Assembly: GCA_010909165.1 (NCBI GenBank)
Contig: MU008185.1
Coordinates: 779,058-843,057 of the forward strand
Direction of reading: 5' to 3'
DNA length: 64,000 nucleotides
DNA from: Anthoceros angustus
Lineage: Eukaryota > Streptophyta > Anthocerotopsida > Anthocerotales > Anthocerotaceae
The notes under the pieces are model-generated. The model was not told the origin of the DNA and did no database searches. It saw only the letters and a program-made list of their open reading frames with translations. Of the stretch, positions 11,890-21,780 are shown piece after piece. Each line of letters starts with the position of its first letter. The stretch's first letter is position 1. Both the position numbers and the translations under genes were made by a program.

Positions 11890-13215
11890 CTGAAGCCCAC
11901 CTTGGAATTCGCGCCTCAGTGCGCTGTCAGGAAGCCCTAATGCGCTTCCAGTACACTGCAATACGACGAAAGGTTAGGTAGATGTTCCTTACCCTTCCCA
12001 TGCCCTAATGCAAATTCGCACCTCAGTGTGCCGTCAGGACACCCTAATGTGCTTTCAGTACACTGTAATACGACGAAAGGTTAGGTAGATGTTCCTTGCC
12101 CTTCCTGCGCCCTAATGCGCTTTGAGTACACTATAATACAACAAAAAGGTTAGGTAGATGCTTCTAGCCCTTCCCGCGCTCTAATGCGGTTTCAGTACAC
12201 TCCAATACGACAAAAGGTTAAGTGGATGCTCCTTGCCCTTCTCGCGCGCTCATGCACCCTAATGCAAATTCGCGCCTCAATGTGCCTTCAAGATGCCCTA
12301 ATGCGCTTTCCGTACACTATAATACGACTTTCAGTATATTGTAATACGATAAAAGGTTAGATAGATGCTCCTTGCCCTTTCCCACGCTCATGCGCTCTAA
12401 TGCAAATTCGCGCCTTATTGTGCTATCAGGGCGCCTAAATGCGCTTTCGATGCTTCTTGCCCTTCCCCCAGATTTCTTACACTAGAAAACAAGAAGACAA
12501 CCTATTGGCTAGGTCTCCCGAATCTCCGTCTCAATGCGAATCCAAGAAGAGGTTCAATACGCTCAGTATGCCTTCGAATCGCCCGACTAAACTTCAATAC
12601 GCATGCTCTCTATGCCTTGTGTGCCTCTAAGAAGAGGCCCAATACGCTCAGTATGCCTTCGAACCGCCCTACTAAGCTTCTAATATGCCCGCTCTCTATA
12701 CCTTGTGCGCCTCTAAGAAGACGCCCAATACACCTGCGAACCACCCTACTAAGCTTCTAATACGCCCGCTCTCTATACCTTGTGTCCCTTTGAGACACCC
12801 CAATACGGCCTTTGGGACACCCCAATACGTTTCAATACCTTGTGGCACGCCTTGAGACACCCCCATACTTTTCAATACGCTGCTCTCTGTACATTATATA
12901 TTTGATGTAAGTGCTAGATAGGTGATCATTCCAAACATATACTTTATCCAGCATGGACACTCTAATACTCTTTCAATACGCTGCTCTCCGTACACTATAT
13001 TCAATGTGAGTGTTAGATAGATGCTCATTCCAAACATATCCTTCATCCAAGACACCTTAATATGCTTTCAATAGGCTACTCCTTATACATATTGTAATAC
13101 AATGTGTTAGATAGATGCTTATTCCAAACATATCTTTTATGCGTATTTCTTACCATAGAGGTGTGATGCAAATGTTAGATAGATACTCATTCCAAATATA
13201 TCCTTTATGAGTACT
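11890..13215. repeat. two intergrading degenerate tandem repeats
   Basis: From 11890 to about 12470, imperfect units share CCCTAATGCGCTTTCAGTAC, AATACGACGAAAGG and GGTTAGGTAGATG. The last core or a variant recurs near 11970, 12079, 12148, 12217 and 12354. From about 12530 to 12880 a second unit recurs with TTCAATACGCTCAGTATGCC, CTACTAAGCTTCTAATA and GCTCTCTATACCTTGTG. From about 12900 to 13215 the units fuse elements of both (GTTAGATAGATGCTCATTCC, CAAACATATCC, CAATACGCTGCTC). GC content falls from left to right. No coding potential is seen. This looks like an old satellite or expanded transposon-derived repeat rather than a gene. Confidence 0.75.
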
Positions 13216-13949
13216 TACCTTAGCAAAGGAAGAATTAATATAATCTATTTTGAGGGCTCACTGTATCTTGAGGACGCCCTAATACACTCCATGTATACGG
13301 TGGGAATATTAAAGAACATCTATCTACCTATCTTAGGTACAAAGAGAAATAACTTAATATTATCTATTACGTCCATTTCTCTTCAATTAATGTGCAATAG
13401 GGATTAAGTTTATATATGTCTATGATCTCTGCAATACTATGTAATAGGAAGTTAAGTGTGTAAATATCACTTGAATAATTTGCTCTATCTAAAAAGGAGT
13501 TAAGTATGCATTTAACACTTAATTAATGTAGTCTATCTAACAAGAAGTTAAGTATGTACATATGATGTTTATTGCATAATGCGCCAAGTTTTCTCAACTT
13601 TAACTTTATTATTCACATGTTGGGGCTGCTTGCATGAGAAAACCCAACATGTCCCCACGACGGCGAAAATCTCACCCGGAGGGCTTTATGGTTAGTAAAT
13701 ATATATATGAATCTTGTGCTATGGGATTGTGCCATGAACAAAAGAAAAATCGCCATGCAATGTGGTTGGAAAGCTTCTTGTGGGGACTGCATAATGTCTT
13801 GGAAATGCTTGGTCTGTAAACGGATATAACAAGTTGTGATGTAATATAGCGGTGTAAAGAATGGGTATAGCAAGTCGTGATGTCATATAGCGGTGCCAAA
13901 CTGCTCTTGTAGATGGAATAACAAGCCTTTTCTTGACCCTGGGCAGACT
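13216..13949. other. AT-rich intergenic, no gene
   Basis: AT-rich. The phrase AGTTAAGTATGTA-like recurs at about 13450-13560 (TTAAGTGTGTAAAT, TTAAGTATGCATT, TTAAGTATGTACAT), suggesting further decayed tandem units. Nothing else is supported. Confidence 0.4.
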
Positions 13950-14214
13950 GATGGGGAGTTTTTAATCTCTTCCTTTTGATGTTTTTGGAGAGCATGTGTA
14001 TCCTAACCCTTGCAAACTTATTGGGAGTTCTTAATCTCTTCATTTTGATGTCCTCGGAGAGCCTCTGTGTCCCGTCTTTATCAGACTCATGGGAAGATTT
14101 TAATCTCTACATTTTGATGTCGCCAGAGAGCTTCGATATTTGTGTCCCATCCTTATCAGACTCATGGGAAGATTTTAATCCCTACATTTTAATGTCCCCG
14201 GAAAGCCTGTTTAC
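13950..14214 (+). repeat. four tandem units of about 70 bases
   Basis: Four imperfect copies start near 13952, 14021, 14090 and 14164. Each carries GGGA(A)G..TTTTAATCTCT, CATTTTGATGTC and GAGAGC, then CCCATCCTTATCAGACTCA in the later copies. The 69-74 base period is not an exact multiple of three, but the copies remain open in one frame by chance or short age. No protein family recognised. Confidence 0.7.
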
Positions 14215-14635
14215 ATCGTTTGTGTGTTGAATTTAAAGAACATGTATCTAGACATGAGGGTTTTTTTAATCTATATCGGTATTTCTAATTGTTTGGAATG
14301 TTGTTTATGTACTCAATGAATTTTGTCAAATAGTTATAGTATAATTCAATTAAAAACATACAAAGAAGAAGAAATTTATTATAGTTGACAAGAGATGGAT
14401 GACTGTCATGAAACTAAAATAAGATAAATACATATTTTGGAACAAAAAAATATAAATACAGATTTTGTAACAAAAACTTAGGCTTCTAGCGGATTCATCA
14501 CCTTAAACATTCTCATTCACAGAACCTACATTTGTTGAAAGTATAATCTTGTAGTACTAGAATTAAGAATGGCGTATGGAAACAACAATGCATTCAACCA
14601 GCACTAGCAAACAAGCATACGTTGAAAACATATAT

Positions 14636-14748
14636 ACATACGTAGGTCCGTGCACATGGTGTTACTGGTTAAGGAGGGAATGTCACTGAAGGGGCACTTG
14701 ATGGTTTTGTGCACAGCCAGTCTAGATTGTAGACTGCGTGTTACAAGC
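14636..14748. repeat. dispersed 113-bp repeat, copy 1
   Basis: Starts ACATACGTAGGTCCGTGC and ends CGTGTTACAAGC. It matches 16658-16768 with six substitutions and one 2-base indel. On the minus strand both copies read LVTRSLQSRLA(V/A)HKTI, and five of the six substitutions are silent in that frame. Confidence 0.85.
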
Positions 14749-14916
14749 AAACAAGATTTCCCAACTGTAGACCCATATTTGCACACAAACTCTGTGAAAT
14801 GCACTTCAGGCGCTTGAGAATAATAATCTTTACTCCTTTCTTAAAGATTCTACCATGTGTACAAGCTTGTAATGCTTTGGTGGATTGGTCAACTGCTCTA
14901 CGTACGGTCTTATAGT

Positions 14917-15122
14917 CAAGTTGACGAGTTAGCTCTAGGGAAGTAAAGGAAGAAGCTATTGTGCATAGCTAGTGCAGCTTCGCAGCTTGATTCATAGACT
15001 TTGTGTATTGTCCTATCTGCAAGGTTGACGAGTTAGCTCTATGGAATTAAAGGAAGAAGCTATTGTGCATAGCTAGCACTGCTTTGCGGTTGATTCTTGG
15101 TCTTTGTATATTTTCCTATTCA
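14917..15122. repeat. two-copy tandem duplication, 104-base unit
   Basis: Units 14917-15020 and 15021-15122 share TTGACGAGTTAGCTCTA, AAGGAAGAAGCTATTGTGCA and CATAGCTAG. Divergence is higher in the right half of each unit. No gene. Confidence 0.8.
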
Positions 15123-16657
15123 CAAAGAGTGAGAATGGAGCTGTTTTGCTAACGTGCATGATGGTTAGGAGCGTTTGTGAATTCTGTGATCCGTGATAAG
15201 ATTTTGATGAAATGATGGAAATCTTGTGTTCTTAGATAGTCGCGCAATGTAAAATGTTATCTGCCCCTTTGAGTGCCTGCCCCCAAACGCAATTATTAAT
15301 GGATCCGAAAAGTGCGATAACCAAGCCAAATGACTCCGAAAAATGAGGCAAAGATGGAGAGCACTTCAATTGCCATTTCTTCATGCACACAAGAGTAAGT
15401 TGGGGCATCATTGGAGAACGCAACATGCACACGGACACACAAAAAAATCCCATATTCTAAAAGAGACGCACCTCATAAAACCTATTATGGAATACCTCTG
15501 GTCATACGGGAGCGTGTGTGTGACTTTCTTTTTTTTGGGTGTACGCTACGGAAATATGCCATGATATCTTTCAAATACTTACATACAATACACGTATAAT
15601 ACATGCATATAATACACATATAATACATGCCACACAGCTTCTGTAGGTTCGTACGCGGGGCAAAAACTTTGTATGACACGATCATAGGCCTGGTGTTCCG
15701 ATTGTGTCATGCACATGTTTTCTTGTTTAGGGTTTTACGTTTCGATCCGATCACCATACAAACATGTTAAACAGGCGGGCAAGACACATACACAAATTTT
15801 TGTTCGTAGGCCTGCATAGGCCAAGAAATTGAACGCAAATCCTCCGCTTGGACGTGTTGCTTACACTGTATGTGCAAGAAGGAGAGGCTGTGGGTGCAGT
15901 CCCTACGTTTCAGTGTGGTTGACTACTAAGATGCTTCTGTTATGCTTGCAGTTGGATGGGGCGCTGAGACCAAGATGATAGTCATCCGAACTGCATCCAC
16001 GGCCGTTGTCACAGCTGGTCCAGATCCAACACCTGCTCCTCATGCCGCATCGGCCGAGTGATCTCGCGTCTCTTAGGAGACGGAACATGTGAGGCCAGCG
16101 GTTGCTAACGCAACCACTGACAACCCTAAAGAAATGTGGATGCCGCGTGACCAGAGATGGAATATTGTGTGCCGCAATGGCGCGGCAACGCAAATGACCT
16201 AAACGCAACCCTAAACACAAGAGAAGAAAAGTTTCTGTGTATCGTGAAATCTTTTCGCGCATCATGGGGTAGGTTGACGACATCGGGACATAGTGGGGCC
16301 GCAGCCCCGACCGATGTGGTCATGCGTGACATACCGAAATAGTTCCGCTGTATGCGGCGAGACTGTTTCTTTCTGTCCACAACCCTAAAAAAATGTGGAT
16401 GCCGCATGACTAGATCGGTATTCCATAACCTATGAAATATAATATCCTTCCAAATAATGCCTAACCCAAAAAGGTTAAGAACTTTGATACAATCCAATAA
16501 ATCAAGATTCATCACCAAATAAGAAATCGATTTAGTGAATGTGCCGACATTGTGTAGATAAGTTTGAAGAATAAAATATTATGTTTCAGCATAAGATGGT
16601 TATTATGGAAGGTCAAAACAAGCCTTTAGAGATTCCAAGCTATGTATGTACATACAT
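15123..16657. other. intergenic, no gene recognised
   Basis: No supported CDS. An imperfect repeat (ACCCTAAA(G/A)AAATGTGGATG followed by CCGC(G/A)TGAC) occurs at about 16127 and again at about 16384. Three ACCCTAAA telobox-like words fall between 16125 and 16390. A TATAATACATGC/TATAATACACA microsatellite-like patch lies at 15590-15630. Confidence 0.4.
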
Positions 16658-16768
16658 ACATACGTAGGTCCGTGCATGGTGTTACTGGTTAAGGAGGGAA
16701 TGTCACTGAAGGGGCACTTTATGGTCTTGTGCGCAGCCAGCCTAGATTGCAGACTGCGTGTCACAAGC
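16658..16768. repeat. dispersed 113-bp repeat, copy 2
   Basis: Second copy of the repeat at 14636-14748, preceded by a (CATA)n microsatellite. The first 65 bases are identical apart from a 2-base indel. The differences are mostly C-to-T changes in copy 1, as expected from decay of methylated DNA. Confidence 0.85.
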
Positions 16769-17490
16769 TTAGTGGAAGGCGGCCCAGCAAGAAGCTTTGG
16801 GTCTGCTAACGGTTTAGGCGCCGCGTAGACGTTGAACGGGAGCGGTGGCGGATGGTGGACGGGACTGGAGACTGGAGCGCTGCTGGCCCCTGTCGCAAAT
16901 CCCGATTCCATGCAATCATAGCACAAGTACATCCATGCAAGATTATGCACACACCTTGCTTGCTACAGTAGCCGCAACTTACAAGCGGAAGAGCTCTGAT
17001 GAGTCGACTCCTGCGGCAGGCCCAGGCCCTGGCCCTGGCCCTGGCTGGCCCTGGCTCTGCCTGACCTGGAAGCTGGCACGACGTCCCTTTAATCCCTTCC
17101 CAGCTGCCAAAAAAAGGAAGCGGAGGAATGCGGCTCCCATCTTGATGACCTTGCTCACATTGATTGCGCTCCCTGGAGACCAGTGCGCAGATGACACTTC
17201 CATCCAGAACCACCGCTTAATTCGGCATAGGAGATTCCTGCTCGGTCTCACTCAATGCTGGCGTCTCGCAAGGTGGGGCCGAGATCATTCCAGCTTCGAA
17301 CTTCGGGCTGCTGTTCCCGTGCCGTCCGGCCGCGCGGGCGACAGGCCCACGCGCCATGGCGGAGAAAGGGAAGGGCTGGACGAGGGAGCTAAGGACGAGG
17401 AGTACAAAGTCGCTCTGACACGAATGGAGTGGATACGCGATTTACCAGCTGTGGTGGTCTAACTCACAGTTAGGGTGACCAGGTCCGTGA
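16769..17490. other. 3' flank of the RING-H2 gene, no gene supported
   Basis: A 205-codon open frame (16845-17462, plus) has no recognisable domain and contains a (GGCCCT)n repeat at about 17018-17060 that encodes Gly-Pro repeats. I treat the stretch as the 3' flank of the minus-strand RING-H2 gene. Confidence 0.4.
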
Positions 17491-20400
17491 TCAATCGTAC
17501 CTGGAGCCCCCGAGGGTCGAGGAAGATGAGGACGCTACATCTGGTGAGGCGATGCTGTGCTTACTCACAGCAAGCCCTGATTCCACACCGCCTACACCGT
17601 GAGGTCCTAGCCAGCCGGGGGAAGCGTTGGCCCTGACTGAAAGCTGGGTGACGTGGATCTCCCGTAGAGGGCCAAGGGCAGCTCCCAGATCAGCCCCTTC
17701 TGAGGACGCAGGGCTGGATCCGCCGCTCCAGTCCTCTGGTATTGTTAGAGGTATATGCTGCAAGGAGATCCGACACAGCGGGCAGCTGAAGTTGCTTCGT
17801 AGCCATTTCTTTATACAGTGCACATGGAAGATGTGCGTACATACTGGAACTGCACATAGCACTTCTGCTGCGGCATAGTCGTTCAGACATATTGGACACC
17901 TGCACACATAAGTGTAAAGCTCCGTGTCAAACCCTAACCTAGGAAGAAGACTCTGGAGGAACAGGAGGTTCTGGAAAACGCAAATGCACAACTCACTGGG
18001 TCTCTTCTTTCCCAAGAATGCCCTCCCTGTAGACGAGGAGAGGAAATGTTTCCAACACTGTTTTGTCTAGCCCCTCTGTACCAACAAGACTCTGTGAAGG
18101 AGATGCGACAATTAAACACATTTAGCTTGGCAAGTAGACCTCGCTGTATCTAGGGGTACTAGAGCTGAAAGAAAGCGGCCTTATTCATGTGGGCGAAGTA
18201 CCTCAGCATGGGTGTGAGTGGCGGACATTTCGACAATGTCACGCCCATCTCGCCCGTGATTCATCAAGATCTTGCAAATGCCCATGGAGAGACAAACAAA
18301 CATTGAACTCATAAGAGCCACCAGGAGAATCATCCACGTTCTCAGTGACCTAGCTCCTCGACCTGCAAAGCACAAGCATGTTAAGCCAGGTCATTTTCCT
18401 TGAACGACAGGCATTGTGCACGAAAAGGAAAACATGGGAGTGCGAAACGGGGTTGACTGGAAACCTGAATAGAAGGCAACAAAAATCTCGAAGGTTACGT
18501 CTTCATGTACTGCATAGTCTACGTTGAACAGCCCCAGAATCAAGTCCCCTTGAGAAACCAGTGACGGGTCCAGTTCATACTCCTCAGACATGATAGCCAT
18601 GGCGTTTGACGTGGAGAAGCGCAAATAGTAATCTGTGAGAGTTGGAAACCTGTTTGTTTGAGCAACAAGAACAGGGCATCCTCCGCTTCGGCTGAAAGAT
18701 AAAGAGATGTTGCCATTATCACTGAAATCAGACGCTTGCAGCCTGAGATATTTTGCCTGGCCTGGATGCAGCGTCCCATTAATTTTGCATTGCGGTTTCA
18801 CTGCATGAACGCCTGCTTCACGCACAAACAGTTGGAAGATTTCCAAGGATGGTCAGCTCAGACATAGCCTACAAACGTTTTCACAAAGCTTGGAATCAAG
18901 CACGGTGCTTCAATTGCTGCTGGAGAGGGACTTACTACTTTCACAGAAATGTCCACCATAGTCATCTTTACACTGGCACACACCATCTTGGACACATAGT
19001 CCATTAGGATGCGAACAGTTCAAGGGGCAGAGGGCCACATCGCTGGTAAGAGAGGCTGCCCAGATAGTTAGGTTAACTTGTGCTGACTGTTGCACACAAT
19101 TGTTGCTGTTCAATATCCCAACATGAAACCGTCCTGCTCCAGTTCCGTTCAAGTGGTGATGGCTCAGTCTGCTGAGGTAGCTGAGCTTGTCACTGTAATC
19201 ATCTAGGTCAGACTCTGAAGGCAGGCTCTGGGAAGTAAGGTCAGGATTTCCGGGCTTTAAAAAGAGCGCCACATCACCATACGCCCGAGAAATCTCCACC
19301 AAAAATCGGCCATGACCGTCAGGGACCTGACAACAGCAGTCGTCATATGGCTCAGTATAACACGTTTTCTGGCATCAGCATGTCAAATCTGACCAGAAGG
19401 AGAAGTTCAAAACACCGTGGTATGGCATGACCGCAACTGAAGATAGTCGACTACAGGGACCATCAACTTGAAGAATGATGCTCATCATACCTCAAAACTG
19501 TAAAACTTCCACACGCCAGGTCCTATAGTGAATTGTAAGGGACCGACAACGCCTCCCAATTCTGGATTCTGGAACGGGGTTACAGGCTCCACACCTGCAA
19601 AAAGGAGGAGAGCAGGTGTGTCAAAAACGAGCTTGCCAGCTGACGGACTACCAGATGAAGTTTTGCCTGGCGAGTCCAACGCTTACCCGGAGCACAAGGT
19701 GTGTCGACACTGGCCCTCACACATCTGCAGGTCCTTGGGCCCACGCATAGTCCACTTGGGGCACTACAGTTTTGGACGCAAGATTGTGTGTCTGCTCACA
19801 GCACAATCCATGAAACGCGGTTGAATGAAACCAGTAGCAAACCACAAGAAGGATAACAAAAAGGAAAACAGACTGTGAAGCAGAACACTCACCAGAGCAC
19901 CAAGCTCTGATCACAATATCGGCAGAGTTGGTTGTTGTGGCTAAAATCGCAAACCAGCTAAGCTCTTCACTGTGTTTGTCGATAGGTATGGTAATGGGGA
20001 GGAAGTGTCCGTCGGCTGAACAAAAAACACATAAACAGAATAAGGCATCTACACGGACACAATGTGGGTGTTGCCTGGGGATTGGTAATCATATGGATGC
20101 ACATACCAATCCAGGGAATGGTTCGGTTGCCGTTGCCGGACGTGTTGAAATCCAGCTTCACCTCCGTACCAGAACCATAGCCCCATCTCAGAGATTTATC
20201 GACATGCGTACCATCGGCATCGGCAGGCCAAACGTCCAAGTGCAGGAAGCCCTGATCGTTATCCACCCCAGGGAGGCAGCCGCGCAGCTGTACCCTGTAG
20301 GTTGTATTAGTACCCGGCTGGATGGTGTCGCGCATGCAGCTGAAATCTGGCACAATTGTGGGGAATTCCTGGGCAGCAGCGGAGGGGCCGTCTGCGGATC

Positions 20401-20540
20401 AACAGACGGACGTTCAGCTGAACGCAGAAAAAGCGCGGATCGCAGGCGGCGAGGGGAAATGGAGAATGCTTACCCAGGAGGGCGGCGAGGAGGAGGAGCA
20501 ATGGCAGGAGATGGGCCAAGCCGGGCGGGGACGGAATCAT
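17491..20540 (-). CDS. EGF-domain transmembrane RING-H2 E3 ligase (ATL-like)
   Basis: Ten exons (20540-20474, 20391-20107, 20015-19893, 19791-19687, 19594-19491, 19326-18936, 18812-18465, 18362-18202, 18091-17997, 17899-17491) splice to 2,088 nt, giving 695 residues. Order: signal peptide (MIPSPPGLAHLLPLLLLLAA); a 450-residue ectodomain with two EGF-like modules, near 159-193 (CVQNCSAPSGLC) and near 330-358 (CPLNCSHPNGLCVQDGVCQC); beta-rich segments between them such as WKFYSFEVPDGHGRFLVEIS, reminiscent of PPC/TMEM8-type folds (inference); one membrane helix near 483-504 (WMILLVALMSSMFVCLSMGI); the ATL-family GLD motif (GLDKTVLETFPLLVY) near 535; and a complete RING-H2 at 561-602 with CPIC, CTHIFHVHC and CPLC in C3H2C3 spacing. 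Predicted role: membrane E3 ubiquitin ligase with an extracellular sensing domain. At exon 7, AG sites at 18812 and 18800 are both in frame. Substrates and ligand are unknown. Confidence 0.88.
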
Positions 20541-21780
20541 AACGCGAAGGCGACGCGGGCAGAATCATCCGGGCGCGCTCCACTGCCACCACCAGCGGCA
20601 GAAGAGCAGCAGCAGGAGGTGGCGTGTTGGGCACCAGAGCAGGCAGCCGTTGGTGATGTTCCCGGAAGCGAGCAGGGCGAGCGAGGCGGGAAGGCGGACT
20701 GCTGCTGAAGCCGCGGCCACGCTGAGAGCAGCCAAATCCCGGGCGGAGGCTGCTGCCGTTGCGGAGTGGGCTGCGACCAGCAGGCGCAGGAGGCGAGCAG
20801 GGGATGGCGGCATGGCGAGGGCTGTGCAGGCCCCTGGTGCCGATGCGGGTGCGCGCAGCTGCAGCTGCAGCCTGCAGGCAGGCAGTGGGCAAGGCCGGCG
20901 CAACCTGATGCCAGAGTTCGCCTTCCCCGGCTGCAGCCTGCCACCCGCGGGCCCCGACCACTGTATGCATATTTTACACACCACGCGAGGCCAGACGAGC
21001 CTAGGCTCGGCCACCCCAGCCCAGCCTCTTTTTCTCTCTCGTCGCACTCCTCTCCTCGCTTCCTGCATGCCCATGCCGGTCTCTCCAGGGCTCACCTTCC
21101 ATCGTCCTTTAAGATTTTTTCTTCTTCCTTCTTGCTTGACCACACACTAACTCTCCTTCTTCCTTCATCCTCCTTTCTTGAACAGAGAGACTATGTCCTC
21201 CCTCCTTCCTCCCTTCCCCCTTTCTCCAACATTTGAAAGCTCTCGTCTCCCTCTGTTCCTCGCCCGTCTTCCTTCTCCTTCTCCCTTCTCCTTTTTCCCT
21301 GATTGTACTGTTCCTCCGTCTTCAACCTTTCAGAAGGTCTCGTCTTTGCTCGTGCCTTGAACATTTCACAGCTTTCCTCACTTTCTTCTCCTTGAATTTT
21401 CAGAAGCTCTCTTGAACATTTCGCGGCTCTGGGTGCGTCGTGCTGCATTCTTAGGGAAGACCTTATGGTTCCTTCCGTGAGCATTCACTAGCATTGGATC
21501 CCTTCATGTACTCATATCTCGACATCATGAGGAAAACGGATGCTGTGAACCCGTGGAAGTCACACAAGCAGAAAATGTGGGAAGAGTGCAAGTGAGGATT
21601 TCGAGACCGCACCGCATGTTGATAGGGTACGTACGCAGCGAATGCTCAACGTACGTCATTTGAGGGTTTCGACTCAGGTGGCAGGTGAGGGGTGTGTAGC
21701 AATTGCTCAGCGTGCGCATTTGGTGGGTCGTGATTCACACAGCATGTATGTTTGGTGGGCATGTCTCTTTAGATTGTTGC
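20541..21780. other. promoter of the RING-H2 gene and 3' flank of DUF819
   Basis: GC-rich from 20541 to about 21000 (CpG-rich 5' region of the RING-H2 gene, minus strand), then a long CT-rich tract at about 21000-21420. The open frames here are composition artefacts. No gene recognised. Confidence 0.5.

Noticed and set aside
16125-16390. Telomere remnant from ACCCTAAA words
   Set aside because: Only three separated single words, no tandem array. Common telobox-like sequence.
16845-17462. 205-codon plus-strand frame with Gly-Pro repeats
   Set aside because: No recognisable domain, and part of it is a (GGCCCT)n repeat.
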